From positions 1-64,000 of the forward strand of contig MU405344.1 in NCBI GenBank assembly GCA_022836615.1: DNA of 64,000 bases, read 5' to 3'. How positions within the stretch are numbered: position 1 is the stretch's first letter; the number at the start of each line of letters is the position of its first letter. This document shows positions 1 through 12,297 of the stretch, one piece after another. Source of the DNA: Annulohypoxylon bovei var. microspora (taxonomy: Eukaryota; Ascomycota; Sordariomycetes; Xylariales; Hypoxylaceae). Both the position numbers and the translations under genes were made by a program. The notes under the pieces were generated by a model. That model searched no databases and was not told where the DNA came from. It saw only the letters and a program-made list of their open reading frames with translations.

Positions 1-461
1 AAAAAGATATAACGCGTTTGATTGGTTAAAAAATGATGTGGCTAAAAAGGTACAAACGAAATTCCCAAATACTGGTCTGAGCTCGCTGAGATAACGAACG
101 TAACGGTTTTACACATTTAATTTAATCCCGGGTTTCCATAAAAAAAACTTAAAACCGACGCGTTTATGATTAATAATTATTAAAATAACGAGTTTCACAG
201 TATTAAAATCTTAATTTACACGGTTTTTACCTATGATGAATAACCTTAAATTAATTAAATATAATGAATATTTATTTATTTAAATAATATAAAGGCACTA
301 AATGAGTCATTAAAGGATAATGTAAGTAATAATACCGCATTACAACAAAGAATTTAACACATCATTGTGAACCGTTCAGCAGTTTTACCTTTCATTTTAC
401 TAAGTTTAACTTTTATTATCATCAATATATTTACTTGAATATTAATTATCCATCTTTTAAC

Positions 462-1229
462 ATGTCGACCGCAACTGTATCACCCATAACTCATTCGCGT
501 CTAAGCCCACAAAGTTGGGAGGCTATGGCTCGTTGGGCAGATGAACAACTCAAGGACGAGCCCGAAGAGGAGGAAGAAGGAGAAGAAGAACCCCCACACG
601 ATCATCGATCATGTTCCCCGCCACCATCGACCTCCTTTGCCGATTCTGGTAAAATCGATCTAGGACCAGTTTCTGGTTTAATAAAATTGCAGAGACCGCT
701 AAGTGGTTTGGAGCGTGGTCGCAGAACGGCTTTGTTATGTCCTGCATGGGCACCGTATGTCGATAGAAAAATCAAGCCAGTCCCTCAATATGTCTTGGAT
801 ACGATCCGCATGGTCGAATTCACACCTATTAATCTGGATAGTCGGCTACTTAGCCAACGCAATTGTTCGCTTTCGCCAGAACCTTGGAATAATGGCCAGT
901 TTTCCAAGGCTACCCCACTTCTGCCGTCGACAAAACTGACGTGGTTTTCAAAACCATGTAACGAACATCAACCGCGTACAATCTCGAACCTTATCATATC
1001 ACCAAGCACACGCACACTTGTACAAGCCCCATCCCTTCACCACAATGATCATCAGGCACGAGTCCCTCGCCGACAGTCGACACCCTCACAAACAACCCGC
1101 GCCATGACGGGCCGGGTCACGAAACAAACCCGCCAATCTAAAAGAGAAGGAAATAAAACCTCGGAGATGTGGGAGCTTGATCGAACTGGTAGGCCTTGTC
1201 GTCTAGGGCTTGCCACCAACAAGCAATAG
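462..1229 (+). CDS. Doubtful hypothetical ORF, 255 aa
   Basis: An uninterrupted frame from the first ATG at 462 gives 255 residues. It has an acidic Glu-rich stretch near residues 35-45 and a basic, Ser/Thr-rich C-terminal half. I recognise no domain. The base composition is less AT-rich than the flanks, which weakly favours coding. However, a different frame is also open over 703-939, so this may be a mis-framed or multi-exon gene, or chance. No splice model was convincing. Treat it as a candidate only. Confidence 0.2.
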   Translation: MSTATVSPITHSRLSPQSWEAMARWADEQLKDEPEEEEEGEEEPPHDHRSCSPPPSTSFADSGKIDLGPVSGLIKLQRPLSGLERGRRTALLCPAWAPYVDRKIKPVPQYVLDTIRMVEFTPINLDSRLLSQRNCSLSPEPWNNGQFSKATPLLPSTKLTWFSKPCNEHQPRTISNLIISPSTRTLVQAPSLHHNDHQARVPRRQSTPSQTTRAMTGRVTKQTRQSKREGNKTSEMWELDRTGRPCRLGLATNKQ

Positions 1230-1880
1230 GTTGGTAACGTTCGGCCCTGGTTGTATGCACGATCTTAAACGAAGATAGGTGCAAGGTGATAGGGGCATCA
1301 AGGCAAACGCGAATATGCTGCTGGCGGATGTTTCCTTCACGGCGTCTTGTGACTTGGAATCTGGGGCTTCGCATATTATAAGGCCAATAATAACAACCCA
1401 GAAGAAAGAATTCGATTAAATGTTGCAGGCACTGGACTGTTCGAGCAATATCAATGAGGCTGAGTTGAAAACGAGGCTACCCCTTTACAACTTTCACAAC
1501 TCAACCCAGAAACTATCCGGGTCAGTGTGATGCAGTTTCAGGAACGTGGGATTCTGTTGGTTCGTATCTTAGGTTGGGGTTCTCATCGGTTTCAAGGTCC
1601 TTGCCTATAGAGGTGTATGGCCATCGCTCGTTATTTTCTCTTTTTTTCTCTCCCCTATTTGTTGAGGATATCAGTTTTGTTGATGGGTGATTTGATAGTT
1701 AAAGCTGACAGCCTAGGCATACTACCTATTTATCGATATCAAATGGTCTTCCGTCTCGCACTTGCCTTCTAACTTGCGGCCCTGACTTGATGCGACGCCA
1801 TAAGCCTTCTCTTGGTATTGACTAGTAAAAGTTCTTGTGAAGAAAGAGAAAGGAGAATAAGAATAAAACCCCGGTATGTT

Positions 1881-2006
1881 ATTTAGGTGCTCACTGGAAC
1901 AGCCACACATATGCTTGGAGCTAAGCACTACCGGCTTGACATTTAGGTGCTCACTAGAGCAGCCACGCATGCCTACTGCTTGGAGCTGGGCACTACCAGC
2001 TTGACA
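1881..2006. repeat. Two-copy imperfect tandem repeat (about 60 bp unit)
   Basis: The segment starting atttaggtgctcact at 1881 recurs at 1941, and each copy ends in the motif cactacc-g/a-gcttgac. The second copy has a small insertion and several substitutions. No gene is associated with it. Confidence 0.75.
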
Positions 2007-2377
2007 TTCGGGGAAGGGTAAGAAAAGCGATAATAAGAATTTGGTGTTGATTCGGATGATCTTTCATCTTCCAATATCAAGCTCACTCTTTGAAGGTATG
2101 TTCGCAGCTCACTAGAAAATCGGTTATTAGCTTCCGTGTCCGAAAAGATAAGTCAATTAAGGGGTTCTTAGATTGATTCTTTCAATGCTCAAGGCCTATC
2201 TTTGCCACGTGTGCCATGATCACGACCGGGTACCTGAGTACCAAGGCACATCTTCAAGATGAAATAAGTTGCAGTTACTACTTATAGGTTAGTTAATGTT
2301 ATTATAAATCCTCTTTGATATTGAGTTACTTTGGCAGTACGGCGTTAATAAAGATACAGAACGCGCAACATGATAAT

Positions 2378-2460
2378 AGGTAGGTATGTACTTACATACT
2401 TACCTACCTGGTACCTACCTACCTACCTACCTACGGTAGGTACCTACCCAAGTACCCAGG
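2378..2460. repeat. CTAC/GTAG microsatellite with inverted halves
   Basis: A run of tacc/ggta tetranucleotides switches strand several times, with GTAGGTA blocks facing CTACCTA blocks. Single-stranded DNA could fold here. Shorter blocks of the same motif lie at about 3220-3260, 3625-3660, 7460-7470 and 61880-61915. Confidence 0.7.
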
Positions 2461-3624
2461 TGTTTCACTGTTATTACACCACTATCGCACTGTTTCGGTG
2501 TTAGTAACGACATCTTGTTTGGCTGCCCGCCTTAAGATAGGTACCTACTTACCTGCCAAATACTTCCAAGGTATAAGTAGGTAGGTACCTAAATAAATAC
2601 AGGTAATTGTTCTTCGGCATATCCTCATAGAATGCAAGCAGGGCAAGATATGTTCTATCCGGCCACATGAACCTAGGTTGATCGATAATGGCGAATGCAA
2701 GTCCTTCTCCTAAGGTTTGACAAGGTCGCATAATTGGGCACGTATTCGCCGGGGACAGCTGCTTTAACGAAGTCGTACTCTTGCCACGAAGACGGGTCGC
2801 AAATGCTATGTTATATTAGGCTTGCGATGTGCATGGCCGATAGTTGGCTACCTCTAGGCTGCTCTAAGATCAGGGAGGAACGTGGCTCTCGTGCTGAAGT
2901 GCTGAGGTGCTGAGGTGTGTCCAAAGGCCAAGAACCTTGTCTCGAAGGGGAAGAACTTAATAATAACTAATAAAATAGGTTAGGTACAAGACATTCAAGA
3001 AATTGTTGATCGATAATAGGATAGTAATATTTTATTTCGATGCCGAAAGGTACTACCTGCGATGCTTGCTTTTGAATGCCGTCGAAAAACGCAATGCTTC
3101 CGTACTGGATTGAGCAAAACGTACCTAGTATGGTCTTCAACAGATTAAAGAAGCGGATTAATAATAAGAAGGTTCCTCAACGTGTACTAACATTGCTGGC
3201 AGAATATCGTTGCTTGTGAAGATACCTAGGTAGGTATCAAACCTACCTACCTAAGAGGTGGGTAGCTTGGTGTTTGAAAAGGTGGTATATCACGTCGTGA
3301 GGATGGTTTATCGATCGAATGACTGGCCGGTTCCACGACGCCACCTTCTTTCATCTGCTCGTTTTTAATAAATCAGCTATTAATATTGTCGAATATTAGT
3401 CTCTTATGTGCTCGCTTCGTGGCTCTCTTGTCCCTTCCAACGCTACCTCCATGGTCGACGGTACGAAGGTTGTATATCTTCTCGGGATGGGACAGGCATT
3501 TGGACCGTTTGAAAGGGGGCGGGAGTGACGTTTTCGCAGACTGGCTGAATAGAGGTATCATTGACGGTGAAAATAAGCCTTGAGGACGTGGTATGTTTCC
3601 CAGTCTCGGTGTCATATTCGAAAG

Positions 3625-3660
3625 CTACCTACCTACCTACCTACTTATTTAGGTAGGTAT
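3625..3660. repeat. CTAC/GTAG microsatellite
   Basis: About four ctac units are followed by an inverted aggtaggta block. It is the same motif family as the repeat at 2378-2460. Confidence 0.65.
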
Positions 3661-4038
3661 ATTTAGAGGGAAGAAAAAGCATAAAAGTGTGATGGTGGAA
3701 TAGGTGTTGACCCTTTTTTCCCCCTTCTCTTTCTCAAGCAAGTTGTCATATTTCATTATTCTACTTTACGGGACCGCACATTACCTAGGTCACACACGTA
3801 CATTAGATACCTACTTAAGTAAGTAAGTACTTGTCAATTGTTGACCTTTCCTTATTAGACCTCATCCATATTCTATAGCTACCAACTAAGACTAACCGAA
3901 TGATTGCAAGGTTTTTCAACAACACGTTCAATAAAACCGCTTCAAACCTACTTACTGTGTGGAGCAAATGTTTCTTGCCGTTTGATAATGAAGATTCGAA
4001 GATCCTACTGGTCCCGTTCCCGTGCCATGTTACAAACG

Positions 4039-4158
4039 CATCTTATTAAGTCTACACCTATCTTGATAAGGCGATACGCATTTTATTAAGGGAACTCCCA
4101 TCTTATTAAGGCAACACCCACATTATTAAGGCGACACCTATCTTATTAAGGCGACGTG
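4039..4158. repeat. Six-unit 20-bp tandem array
   Basis: Six consecutive 20-bp units share the core (c/t)attattaagg followed by c-rich acacc. Boundaries fall at 4039, 4059, 4079, 4099, 4119 and 4139. Units differ by one to six bases, so this is an old minisatellite. It ends about 280 bp upstream of the DUF3716-type gene. Confidence 0.8.
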
Positions 4159-4440
4159 CATTGATGAACTATCTCCTCGGAAGTGCGTAATAATACCTAT
4201 TTACAACAATTGAAGTTATGGCTTTTGTACGTTAGTATTATCGTGAAGTAATAGCGACGTGTTAATTATTTAGGTATGTTTTGTTGACCGATCATACATT
4301 AACCCCTGAATAACTTATCCTTGGGTTTTTTTTAATAAACATTGAATTACCTAATAAGTTGTACTTAACTATAATCCGATTTTTGTACCCCTTTACTTGA
4401 TGGCATCACAAACATTATAACTAACCTTTTTTACTGGTAG

Positions 4441-5496
4441 ATGATATTCAAAAATCCTCCCATGCCTGCCCTTAGAACATATTCGAAACGGTTAAGCCGG
4501 CGGCAAGTTAGCCTAACACAAAACGCTCGCTCCCAAAAGCGGAATGTCAACACTGCCGAACAAAATAATGATCCTCCCAACTTCGCAGGAGATTCGAGAG
4601 CTCTCGCTCACGTCGGCAATAAGATAGGTCTTGATTGGGACTGGGTGAAAACCCTTGATCAAGATCCGGAAGGAAAAGAATACTTTCCTGCCCGATTTAC
4701 ACCTCCCCTCCACAGTTCTTTTCTCGATGATGATGATCAGCTCGAAGTCACGGACGTTACCAACATGACCGATTATACTGCCTGGGTGCTGGCAAAGGTT
4801 AAGAACATGCTCGTGAGCAAGGTTATTACTTCGATGGTCAAAGATCCAAGTGTACCTATCATCAAATCTGTCATATGTTAGGAAGTTGTGCCAAGTAACT
4901 AATAGTAGTTACAGCTTAAACCGAAGTGGACGATCTCCCTCAATAGCCATGTTTTCAAACAAGTCCGCCGTTATCGAAAACTAAAGTTAACACGATTCCA
5001 ATCGCCGTCTTCTAACCCCGAAGGTATGTGTTTATATTCTCATTCTAGCAATGCCTATGGTTTCTAATAAATAATAGCTGCATACGCGGCAATAGTTGGC
5101 ACCATTTTACCTCCGGAACATGCCTGTAAGAGTTGCAAGGCAAAGCAAGGCCCGTTTCGAAATTGTATCGTCGTGCCTGGATATCTTAATGGCTCTTGTG
5201 CTGGATGCCACTACGGCAATAGTGGTAGCAGATGCTCGCACCGGCCTGGTACGTGTTTATATGCCAATCCGGGTATAGTCGCCGTCCTAACTGTAATAGA
5301 TGGAAGCAAGCGTGTCCGGGTTGCCGGTGTATCTACGTCTGTCCCCTTGTCATCATTGCCGGTTACTAAGACCGAAAAGGCTCAACCAACTATAAACGTC
5401 ACCCCTAAAGCTATTGAAGACATCAAAGCAAAACTGCTCAGCATCATGAACCAAATTGAAGAATTAAAATGTCAAGGGCTAGCCGCAGTTTCCTAA
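4441..5496 (+). CDS. DUF3716-domain protein (Cys-rich fungal domain), model uncertain
   Basis: The frame covering about 5094-5496 encodes ACKSCKAKQGPFRNC, then GSCAGCHYG and a further Cys. This is the C-x2-C...G-PF-x2-C...C-x2-C...C pattern of the fungus-specific DUF3716 family, whose function is unknown. Upstream, 4441-4881 is an open frame starting at an ATG and rich in charged residues. The two parts must be joined by at least one intron; gtatgtgt...aaatag at 5025-5078 is a good final intron. A further intron (gtacgtg...taatag, 5251-5301) is possible just after the Cys cluster. The gene may begin in an exon before 4441, because a plausible acceptor (ctggtag) ends there. The domain call is fairly safe; exact exons are not. 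Confidence 0.5.
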
Positions 5497-6260
5497 CGTC
5501 TTCGTTGTTGGATTCATATGTGACTAAAAATGGGTTATGTGTGGCAAGCTGATACATTGCGATGGGATAAGCTGCTTCAGGTGTTGATTTTCTTATAAGG
5601 TTACTTTAAGCAACTTTAAAGGTATGGTCTGTTAGAGCATTAATAATTAGATATTTGATTAAAGTAGGTTTTTATATTATAAGTAAACTACCCATATTAT
5701 GACGATATTCAGACCCATTACTTTATACTTTTTTAATAATATATTGGTGTTTAAACCTGCAAAAGGCCTTTAACCTTAACTTACCTCCACCCCTTTAATG
5801 TACGGCCTTGCCGAGCCTCACGGGATCCGGGTAACCGGATACTCAATTACCAGCCTCATCTTTTACTTGATAATATCACGTTATTTCCCACCTATTGCTG
5901 CTATTATTAATATTACCACCATTGCTCGTACTGTTACTCGTATTATTATTCGTATTATTACTTTTATTGTTATCTTTTTTACTCTCGTACCCTTTTTGCT
6001 TTCTATGTCGAACCTTGCGAATACGATCTAACTAACAAGTTGCTACTATTTAACGAGTGACCGCTCGAAGGTAAGTTGCTGAGCTTATTAAATTTATCCC
6101 TTAAAGGGCGACAACGAGGTTCGTAATATGGGATAAGGTGGGGTAAAAGTTTAAACTTTTCTATTATATAATTATTATAAAAAAGGTTGTGGCCGAAAAC
6201 AATGTGCACCTTGGAAAGGTAACCACGTGATATCATTTTCCTTTTAAGGAGTGGGCTACA

Positions 6261-6288
6261 GCGCTGTAAGCCCTGTAGCTTACAGCGC
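6261..6288. repeat. Perfect 11-bp inverted repeat, 6-nt loop
   Basis: GCGCTGTAAGC at 6261-6271 and its exact reverse complement at 6278-6288 are separated by cctgta. It lies in a non-coding, AT-rich setting. It could be a transposon-end remnant or an RNA hairpin; the sequence alone does not decide. Confidence 0.75.
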
Positions 6289-6359
6289 ACCCCTGTTAAA
6301 AGTGGATCGTGTCATCATGCGAAAAGAGGAATTGGCGGGTTGGCGGGTTTTCTTCACCT

Positions 6360-6385
6360 GGACCGGGGTGGAAACACCCCGGTCC
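6360..6385. repeat. Perfect 11-bp hairpin with GAAA loop
   Basis: GGACCGGGGTG (6360-6370), loop gaaa (6371-6374) and CACCCCGGTCC (6375-6385) form a perfect GC-rich stem with a GNRA tetraloop. It is about 75 bp from the other perfect hairpin. No adjacent gene explains it. Confidence 0.8.
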
Positions 6386-8122
6386 GGATCAGGGAGCCCC
6401 TTTTAAACAAGGACCACGTGATCTCCCTTGAAACGACCTAGAGCGATCGATTCACATCGTTTCCTTGTTAAATTATTATTAGTATATATACGAAGACTAA
6501 CCTCATATTCCTAAGAATCTTACTTAGGAAAGCTATTAACCTAAGTTTATACCACCTCATTGATATAAGGCACCACCGCCCTTGCGAACTGCCTGTCAAT
6601 TGATCCAACCTAGGTACCTAGGTAGCTGACGCTTGTGCCTTCCGTGTGCACCTTCTTAACTACAGCGCTAAGTGAAGAGAGACTTGGGCGATGCAGAGCA
6701 TCGGCCCAAGAAACGCACCCCCGTCAAGAAAACGAAGGTTCCAAAAGCTGTGGGCATGTGCAGCCTGAGCAAGAAAGAGTTTGGCGATATCTATATATTT
6801 CAGACTACGGCACCGCCTTGAATTCCCGGAGACATCACGAAGAAACTAACTTCCCACTCCCATAGATGGATATAGATATGGCTTTCTTCCGAGACTTTTT
6901 TTGGCGGAGAACGAGATGGAATCAGATCAGGATTACTCCTTTAGTTAGGTATGTTCCATTATGTCTCACCCAGGAAATCCTTATATCGTAGCCTATCTAC
7001 CTACCTATCTATATATCTATGAGAACATCGCATGATTGTATTGTTCGATACACACCCAGGAAAACGTGCGTACTAACCAAGACGTTCTAACTTAGAATAT
7101 AATGAATCTAGTCCGATCATCATTGCTCAACTTTCCAGGGCGGGGGCGGCGAGCAAAATATTTGGTGCTACCAAGTCAGGAATGGGAGCCGTTATGCTAC
7201 CGTGTATCTGTCTAACATAGTTATCATTTTGTATCCAAGGGAAAAGAAACCACAGGCTTGGATTACCATGTAAACTTGTTAGCGGGTTTTCATAGGTTTA
7301 TTTAGTGGAGGACTTAAATCAAATGTTTCTTCGTGTCTAACGTTCGTAGGTTTGTATAACATATTAAAATTTGAGGTAATTTTTCTTCCTTTCCATGTAT
7401 GATCTAAGTATAGTTGCTCGGTAAGTATACATGTGAAATATCATTATGTTTCATTACTTACCTACCTAAGTTCAAGGCAAAGCTGCAACCGCTATACACA
7501 CGGCATAATAACCGAGCGTAGCAATACATAATGAAAAGCTACTAGGTATTATATACTTAGTGGGTCATTGAGTACCTACCTACCTAAGACAGCTAAGGTC
7601 TGGATGCAACGGTACAATATCGTTGTATATATTTTTTATCAGATCATCTTATCAACTTGCCAAGATGCATCAAGAGCCACATTTATTCTTGGAACCAGGG
7701 TAAAACGACAGGGGATTTACGTAAACGGGGCATTTTATCGAGCCAAAGTTGACGAAGATCGGGCGTGGGGTCTCATTCAGCAAATGAGCCGACATGTCTC
7801 CGCTTTTAAACCGTTATCAGATCCGAGGGATTTGCGTCTAGCGACGGCAGACTAGTTATAGTTACATTCGTGTGAAAGGTAGAGCATGCCCAAAGGCGCC
7901 AAGGGATCTTGGCTATTGCCAGATGAGAAATTTCCAGCCGGTAACGGGTTGCCCTACCTGGCCACAATACGCCGGTCCCTGCTGTTAATTTTCTTCTTCT
8001 CTGCCACTTTATACTAGCCATCTGGGGAGCAGCCTTAAGGATTCGTGTTGACATACTTAACATGTGTGGTTGTGGCCGGCGTTCCACTGCCTTTCTATAT
8101 CGCATAGACGACATCGTAAACT

Positions 8123-11100
8123 ATGGCAGTAGAGAACACCGATGGGAAAGCCAGTAGTAGGGTCAACAAGCCCCCGAAGGAGGCAACAGTGAGTCTAGTG
8201 TTGATGTTCTTTCCTTTCCTTCTATTCCTTTTAATCTATCTTATTATCGTCATAAATCCTAATTCATCATAAACAGAGATGGCGAAAGGCTCTTACTTTC
8301 CTCCGGCTCCTTCTTTGCACAGAACCGACGTGGCTCGACGTGGTTCTCATGGCCGCTGGCTTTACCTTCGCAATTGCAGCTGGAGTTCCGTATCCACTCA
8401 TCGCGATTCAATTCGGAAGGCTTGTCGATAATCTCAACGGGGCGGCGTGCGATGTACAATCTAATATCGACGCTACTCAGTATCAAGGAACTATTGCCAG
8501 TGTCTTAACAGAGCTCGTAGCCATCGCAGCCGCTCAATTCGTCCTCGTTTACCTGCACTCTGTCTGCTGGAACGTTCAGTCTCAGCGCCTGATGCACAGA
8601 CTGAGAGATCGCTATCTCCGACACCTCCTCCGCCAGGAACCCAGCTTCTTTGACAACAAACATGCCGGAGAACTAAGTGCCCGATTAGACGAGGAGTTTA
8701 CCGCTATACAGACTGGGACGAGCGAGAAGGTCGGCCGACTCATTGGCCAGATAAGTTTCTTCGTCACTGCCTATATCGTCGCATTTATAAGGCAGCCTGT
8801 ATTAGCTGGCATCCTCGTATCGCTTGTTCCGGCCTTTTTGCTCCTGACCGTCGCTGGAAGTTATTATTTCAAAAGATTCGCCGGTAAATCTGCGGAGTCG
8901 TTTGCTGCAGGGGGTATCATCGCTTCGGAAGCCCTCTCCCACATCTCTGTCGTCCAAGCATTCGGTGCTGGGCCAAGGCTCGAAGCCAAATTTTCGAAAC
9001 ACATGGCACTTGCGCGCAAGTTTGGTGTCAAAAAAGCTCTCGTAGCCGGCGTGCAAGCAGGCTTGCTGTATTTTATATCTTACAGTTCGAATGCTCTGGC
9101 GTACTGGCAAGGCAGCCGCATGATTGCCGACACTCTTAACGGGAAGGGTAATGCGACGTTCGGCCAGATATACAGTGTTGTGTTCTTGCTCGTCGATGCT
9201 TGCATCATAATTGGGGGCCTCGCTCCGTTGTTTCCTATCTTCGGAGCTGCCTCTTCTGCTTATGAGAGAATAAAGGCGGATATGGACCATCGTTCATCTA
9301 TCGAACGTGACGCTGGAATTAACCTCCCCTGGGATACGGCTGGGCGTATACAATTACGCGACGTGTCTTTCTCGTACCCGTCGAGACCCGAGCACCTGGC
9401 TCTGAAGAATGTGGATTTGACTTTCGAGCCTGGAAAATATACAGCTATCGTTGGTCAGTCAGGGAGTGGAAAGTCTACGATCGCAGCCCTGCTAGGGAGA
9501 CTCTATAATCCGGAGAATGGCGAGATGTTTTTTGATGGAGTCGAATATAAGTCGCTAAACGTGCGTAATTTACGAGGTTTCGTGAGTCTGGTCCAACAGG
9601 AGTCCGAGCTTTTCGACCGCTCGATCTTCGAAAATATTGCTCTTGGTCTTGTAAACTCTCCTCGGCCTGAGCATGGGAGCTTCCGGTCTGCGATCGTGGG
9701 TCATGAATTGCAGCACTTCATCTCCAACTGCGAAGATGATTTACTAAGCGAAGCGGCACGCAAAGGAGGAGTCATTGCGGAAGTAGCAATTCTGGTCCAG
9801 AAGGCGGCTCATTTGGCTGATCTATCCTTTATCGATAGCCTTGAACAGGGTTATAATACACGAGTAGGTGTGGGCGGAAAACTCGTGAGCGGTGGGCAAC
9901 GGCAGCGCATCGCCTTAGCCAGAGCACTTATCCGTGATCCCAAGATACTAGTTCTCGACGAAGCCACGGCGTCGTTAGACTCGGCCACTGAGAAACGAAT
10001 CCAGGCGGCGATTGACCGCGTAGCCCTCGACAGCAACAAGACTATTGTTTCTATTGCGCATCGATTATCTACTATCAAGCATGCTGACAATGTTATTGTC
10101 ATGCAAGACGGTGAAGTGGTTGAGCAGGGTACTTATCAAGAGCTTCTAGAGAAAGGGGGGGCTTTCACCCGTCTAGCCACTCTGCAAGGGTTAGACAGCT
10201 CGACGGGAAAGACCTCAGAAATATCGTCCCTCAATAATACTGATGTGGAATCCCTGAACGATACAATTGAAAAATCTGGATCGATCTCATCGGATATCAA
10301 AGAGGTCCCATCTGAGAAAAATAACCTGATGCAAGGAAATATCCAGAGTGCCTCGAAAAGAATTGCGCCTGGGGGGATTGATGACTCTCTCCCTTCGAGC
10401 GCCATATTCACCGGCATAGGCCGACTAATCAGGCCAGATTATAGCTGGTTAGTTCTAGCTGTTCCCGCCGCCATCGCAGTCGGTTGTACGTTTACCGCTA
10501 TGGGTTTAATATTCGGCCACACCGTCAGCGCTCTCAGTGCCTGCAATGCCACTATCTCACACATCCTTTACTACGGTCGCTTCTTTGGAGGGCTCGTATT
10601 CATGCTGGCCGTAGTCGAGTTTTTTGCTAACTTGGGAAGTTGGTCGGCGTTCGGCCGCGTATCAGAGAATCTAGTCTATCGGATTCGTGTTCTTAGCTTT
10701 CGGGCTTTGATGGAACAGAGCGTTGAGTGGCACAGCTCAGGTAGCCGGCTTGGGGTGATAACAAAAGACGGCGCCTCCTTAGCAGCGTTTAGTGGAAGCA
10801 TCATCGCTACGACTTTCTCGATTGTAGTCAACTTTTTCGTGGCTATAATTGTCAGCCATGCATTTGCATGGAAGATCGCGATCGTAGGCTTAGCGATGGT
10901 ACCCCTCTTACTTGCAGCAGGAATTCTCCAGGTCCAGGCCACTTCGCGGCATCAGGAACGAAGCCACAAGGCGTTCGTGAAGGCCATAGGGATCACCGTT
11001 GAAGCAGTCAATCAGATCAAAACTATCGCGAGTTTCTCGCTCGAAGACGAGGTTGTTAATAGATACCGAAGCGCTTTAGCGGGCCCGAGAGCCAGCATGA

Positions 11101-12230
11101 TTAGAGAATCCCTACATACTTGCATATACTTGTCTATTTCGACCAGCACAGGCTTCTTCATATACGCTCTTTCTTATTGGTGGGGGTCACAGCTTATCAT
11201 ACGCGGCGAATACAACCAGACACAATTCTATGTGGTCCAGGTCAGTCTTCTCGTTTCCGCTTCGCTTTGGGGTCAGATGTTTTCTCTGGCACCCGAATTT
11301 GCTCGCGCGAAGAGCGCGGCATCAAGAACATTAAGTCTCATCAATCTCGTCTCCGATAAAAAGCTTGTTAAGCCTTCCGATATCCTCAGGTCGAGTGATG
11401 GCAATTCAACAAGCGGGGAAAACGATCGTGACATCGAGGCTGAAGCAGAGAGCAAGTCCCCGTGGGTAAATTCGACGCCTTCTACGGGTGTAAGTGTCGC
11501 GTTTCGCGATGTCCACTTTGCCTACCCCTCTCGACAGGACCAACCGATTCTCAGAGGCCTTTCCTTCTCAATACAACCCGGGCAATTTGTTGGACTCGTC
11601 GGACCCTCGGGTGCGGGCAAGTCAACAATTATGGGGCTAATTGAACGACAATACTCGCCGCAAGTTGGGTTAGTTGAGGTTAATGGAATCGATATTGCCC
11701 TAAATGAAAAGGCGGATTTTCGCGACAACATCGCGGTGGTACCGCAAGACAATGCCCTCTTCAACGGTAGCATTAAGTTTAATGTCGGGCTCGGCGCCCG
11801 CCCTGGTCATGAAGCCACAGATGCCGAGATCGAGGAAGCTTGTCGTACGGCGAATATCCACGATACCATTGTCGGTCTCCCGCAAGGTTATGATACGGAG
11901 TGCGGACCTAATGGATCCCGTCTCTCGGGCGGCCAACGGCAGCGTCTTTCCATTGCCCGTGCGTTGGTGCGCCATCCCAGCTTATTACTCTTAGATGAGA
12001 GTACGAGCGCACTGGATGCTGAAAGTGAGCGGGCGGTGCAAGTCGGGCTCGAGAAGATCGCACGGCGGATCACGGTTATTGCGATAACGCACCGTTTACA
12101 TACCGTCCAAAGGGCCGACACCATCTTCATGATAGAAGGCGGAAAGATAGTGGACAAAGGCAACCATGGAGAATTGATGGAACGTAATGAGAGCTATCGG
12201 ATCAATGCTCTACAGCAAATGTTACAATAA
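8123..12230 (+). CDS. ABCB-type full ABC transporter (multidrug/Ste6-like exporter), 1339 aa
   Basis: Two exons: 8123-8188, then 8277-12230 after an 88-nt intron (gtgagt...aaacag). The join keeps frame and adds the segment leading into TWLDVVLMAAGF, the start of the first membrane domain. The order is TMD1-NBD1-TMD2-NBD2, typical length for a full ABCB pump. NBD1 has Walker A GQSGSGKST (about residue 415), signature VSGGQRQR (about 559), Walker B ILVLDEA (about 579) and H-loop IAHRLSTI. NBD2 has GPSGAGKST (about 1131), LSGGQRQR, LLLLDES and ITHRLHTV. Both sites look catalytically complete. The family exports hydrophobic compounds or peptides at the plasma membrane using ATP. A regulator and a reductase follow within 6 kb, so export or self-protection of a metabolite is possible. 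The substrate cannot be told from sequence. Confidence 0.95.
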
Positions 12231-12297
12231 GTGTTAAGTCCGCGTATTTATCGAAATAGATTCGAATTAATTAATAGGATATCCCGAGTGTTTCATC

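Larger units (their letters stand above)
1..4440. other. AT-rich gene-poor region
   Basis: No conserved protein family could be recognised here. The first 450 bases are extremely AT-rich with long A/T runs, as in repeat-induced-mutation-eroded fungal DNA. The rest carries CTAC/GTAG microsatellites, one imperfect 60-bp tandem duplication and one 20-bp tandem array, which are listed separately. Apart from one doubtful reading frame at 462-1229, open frames are short and show no domain. Confidence 0.6.
5497..8122. other. Intergenic region with hairpins and AT-rich stretches
   Basis: No convincing gene was found. The region contains an ATT-rich microsatellite-like stretch (about 5885-5990), two perfect hairpins (listed separately) and short CTAC repeats. 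The last few hundred bases include the promoter and 5' leader of the ABC transporter that begins at 8123. Short open frames at 6635-6865 and 7568-7855 show no domain. Confidence 0.6.
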
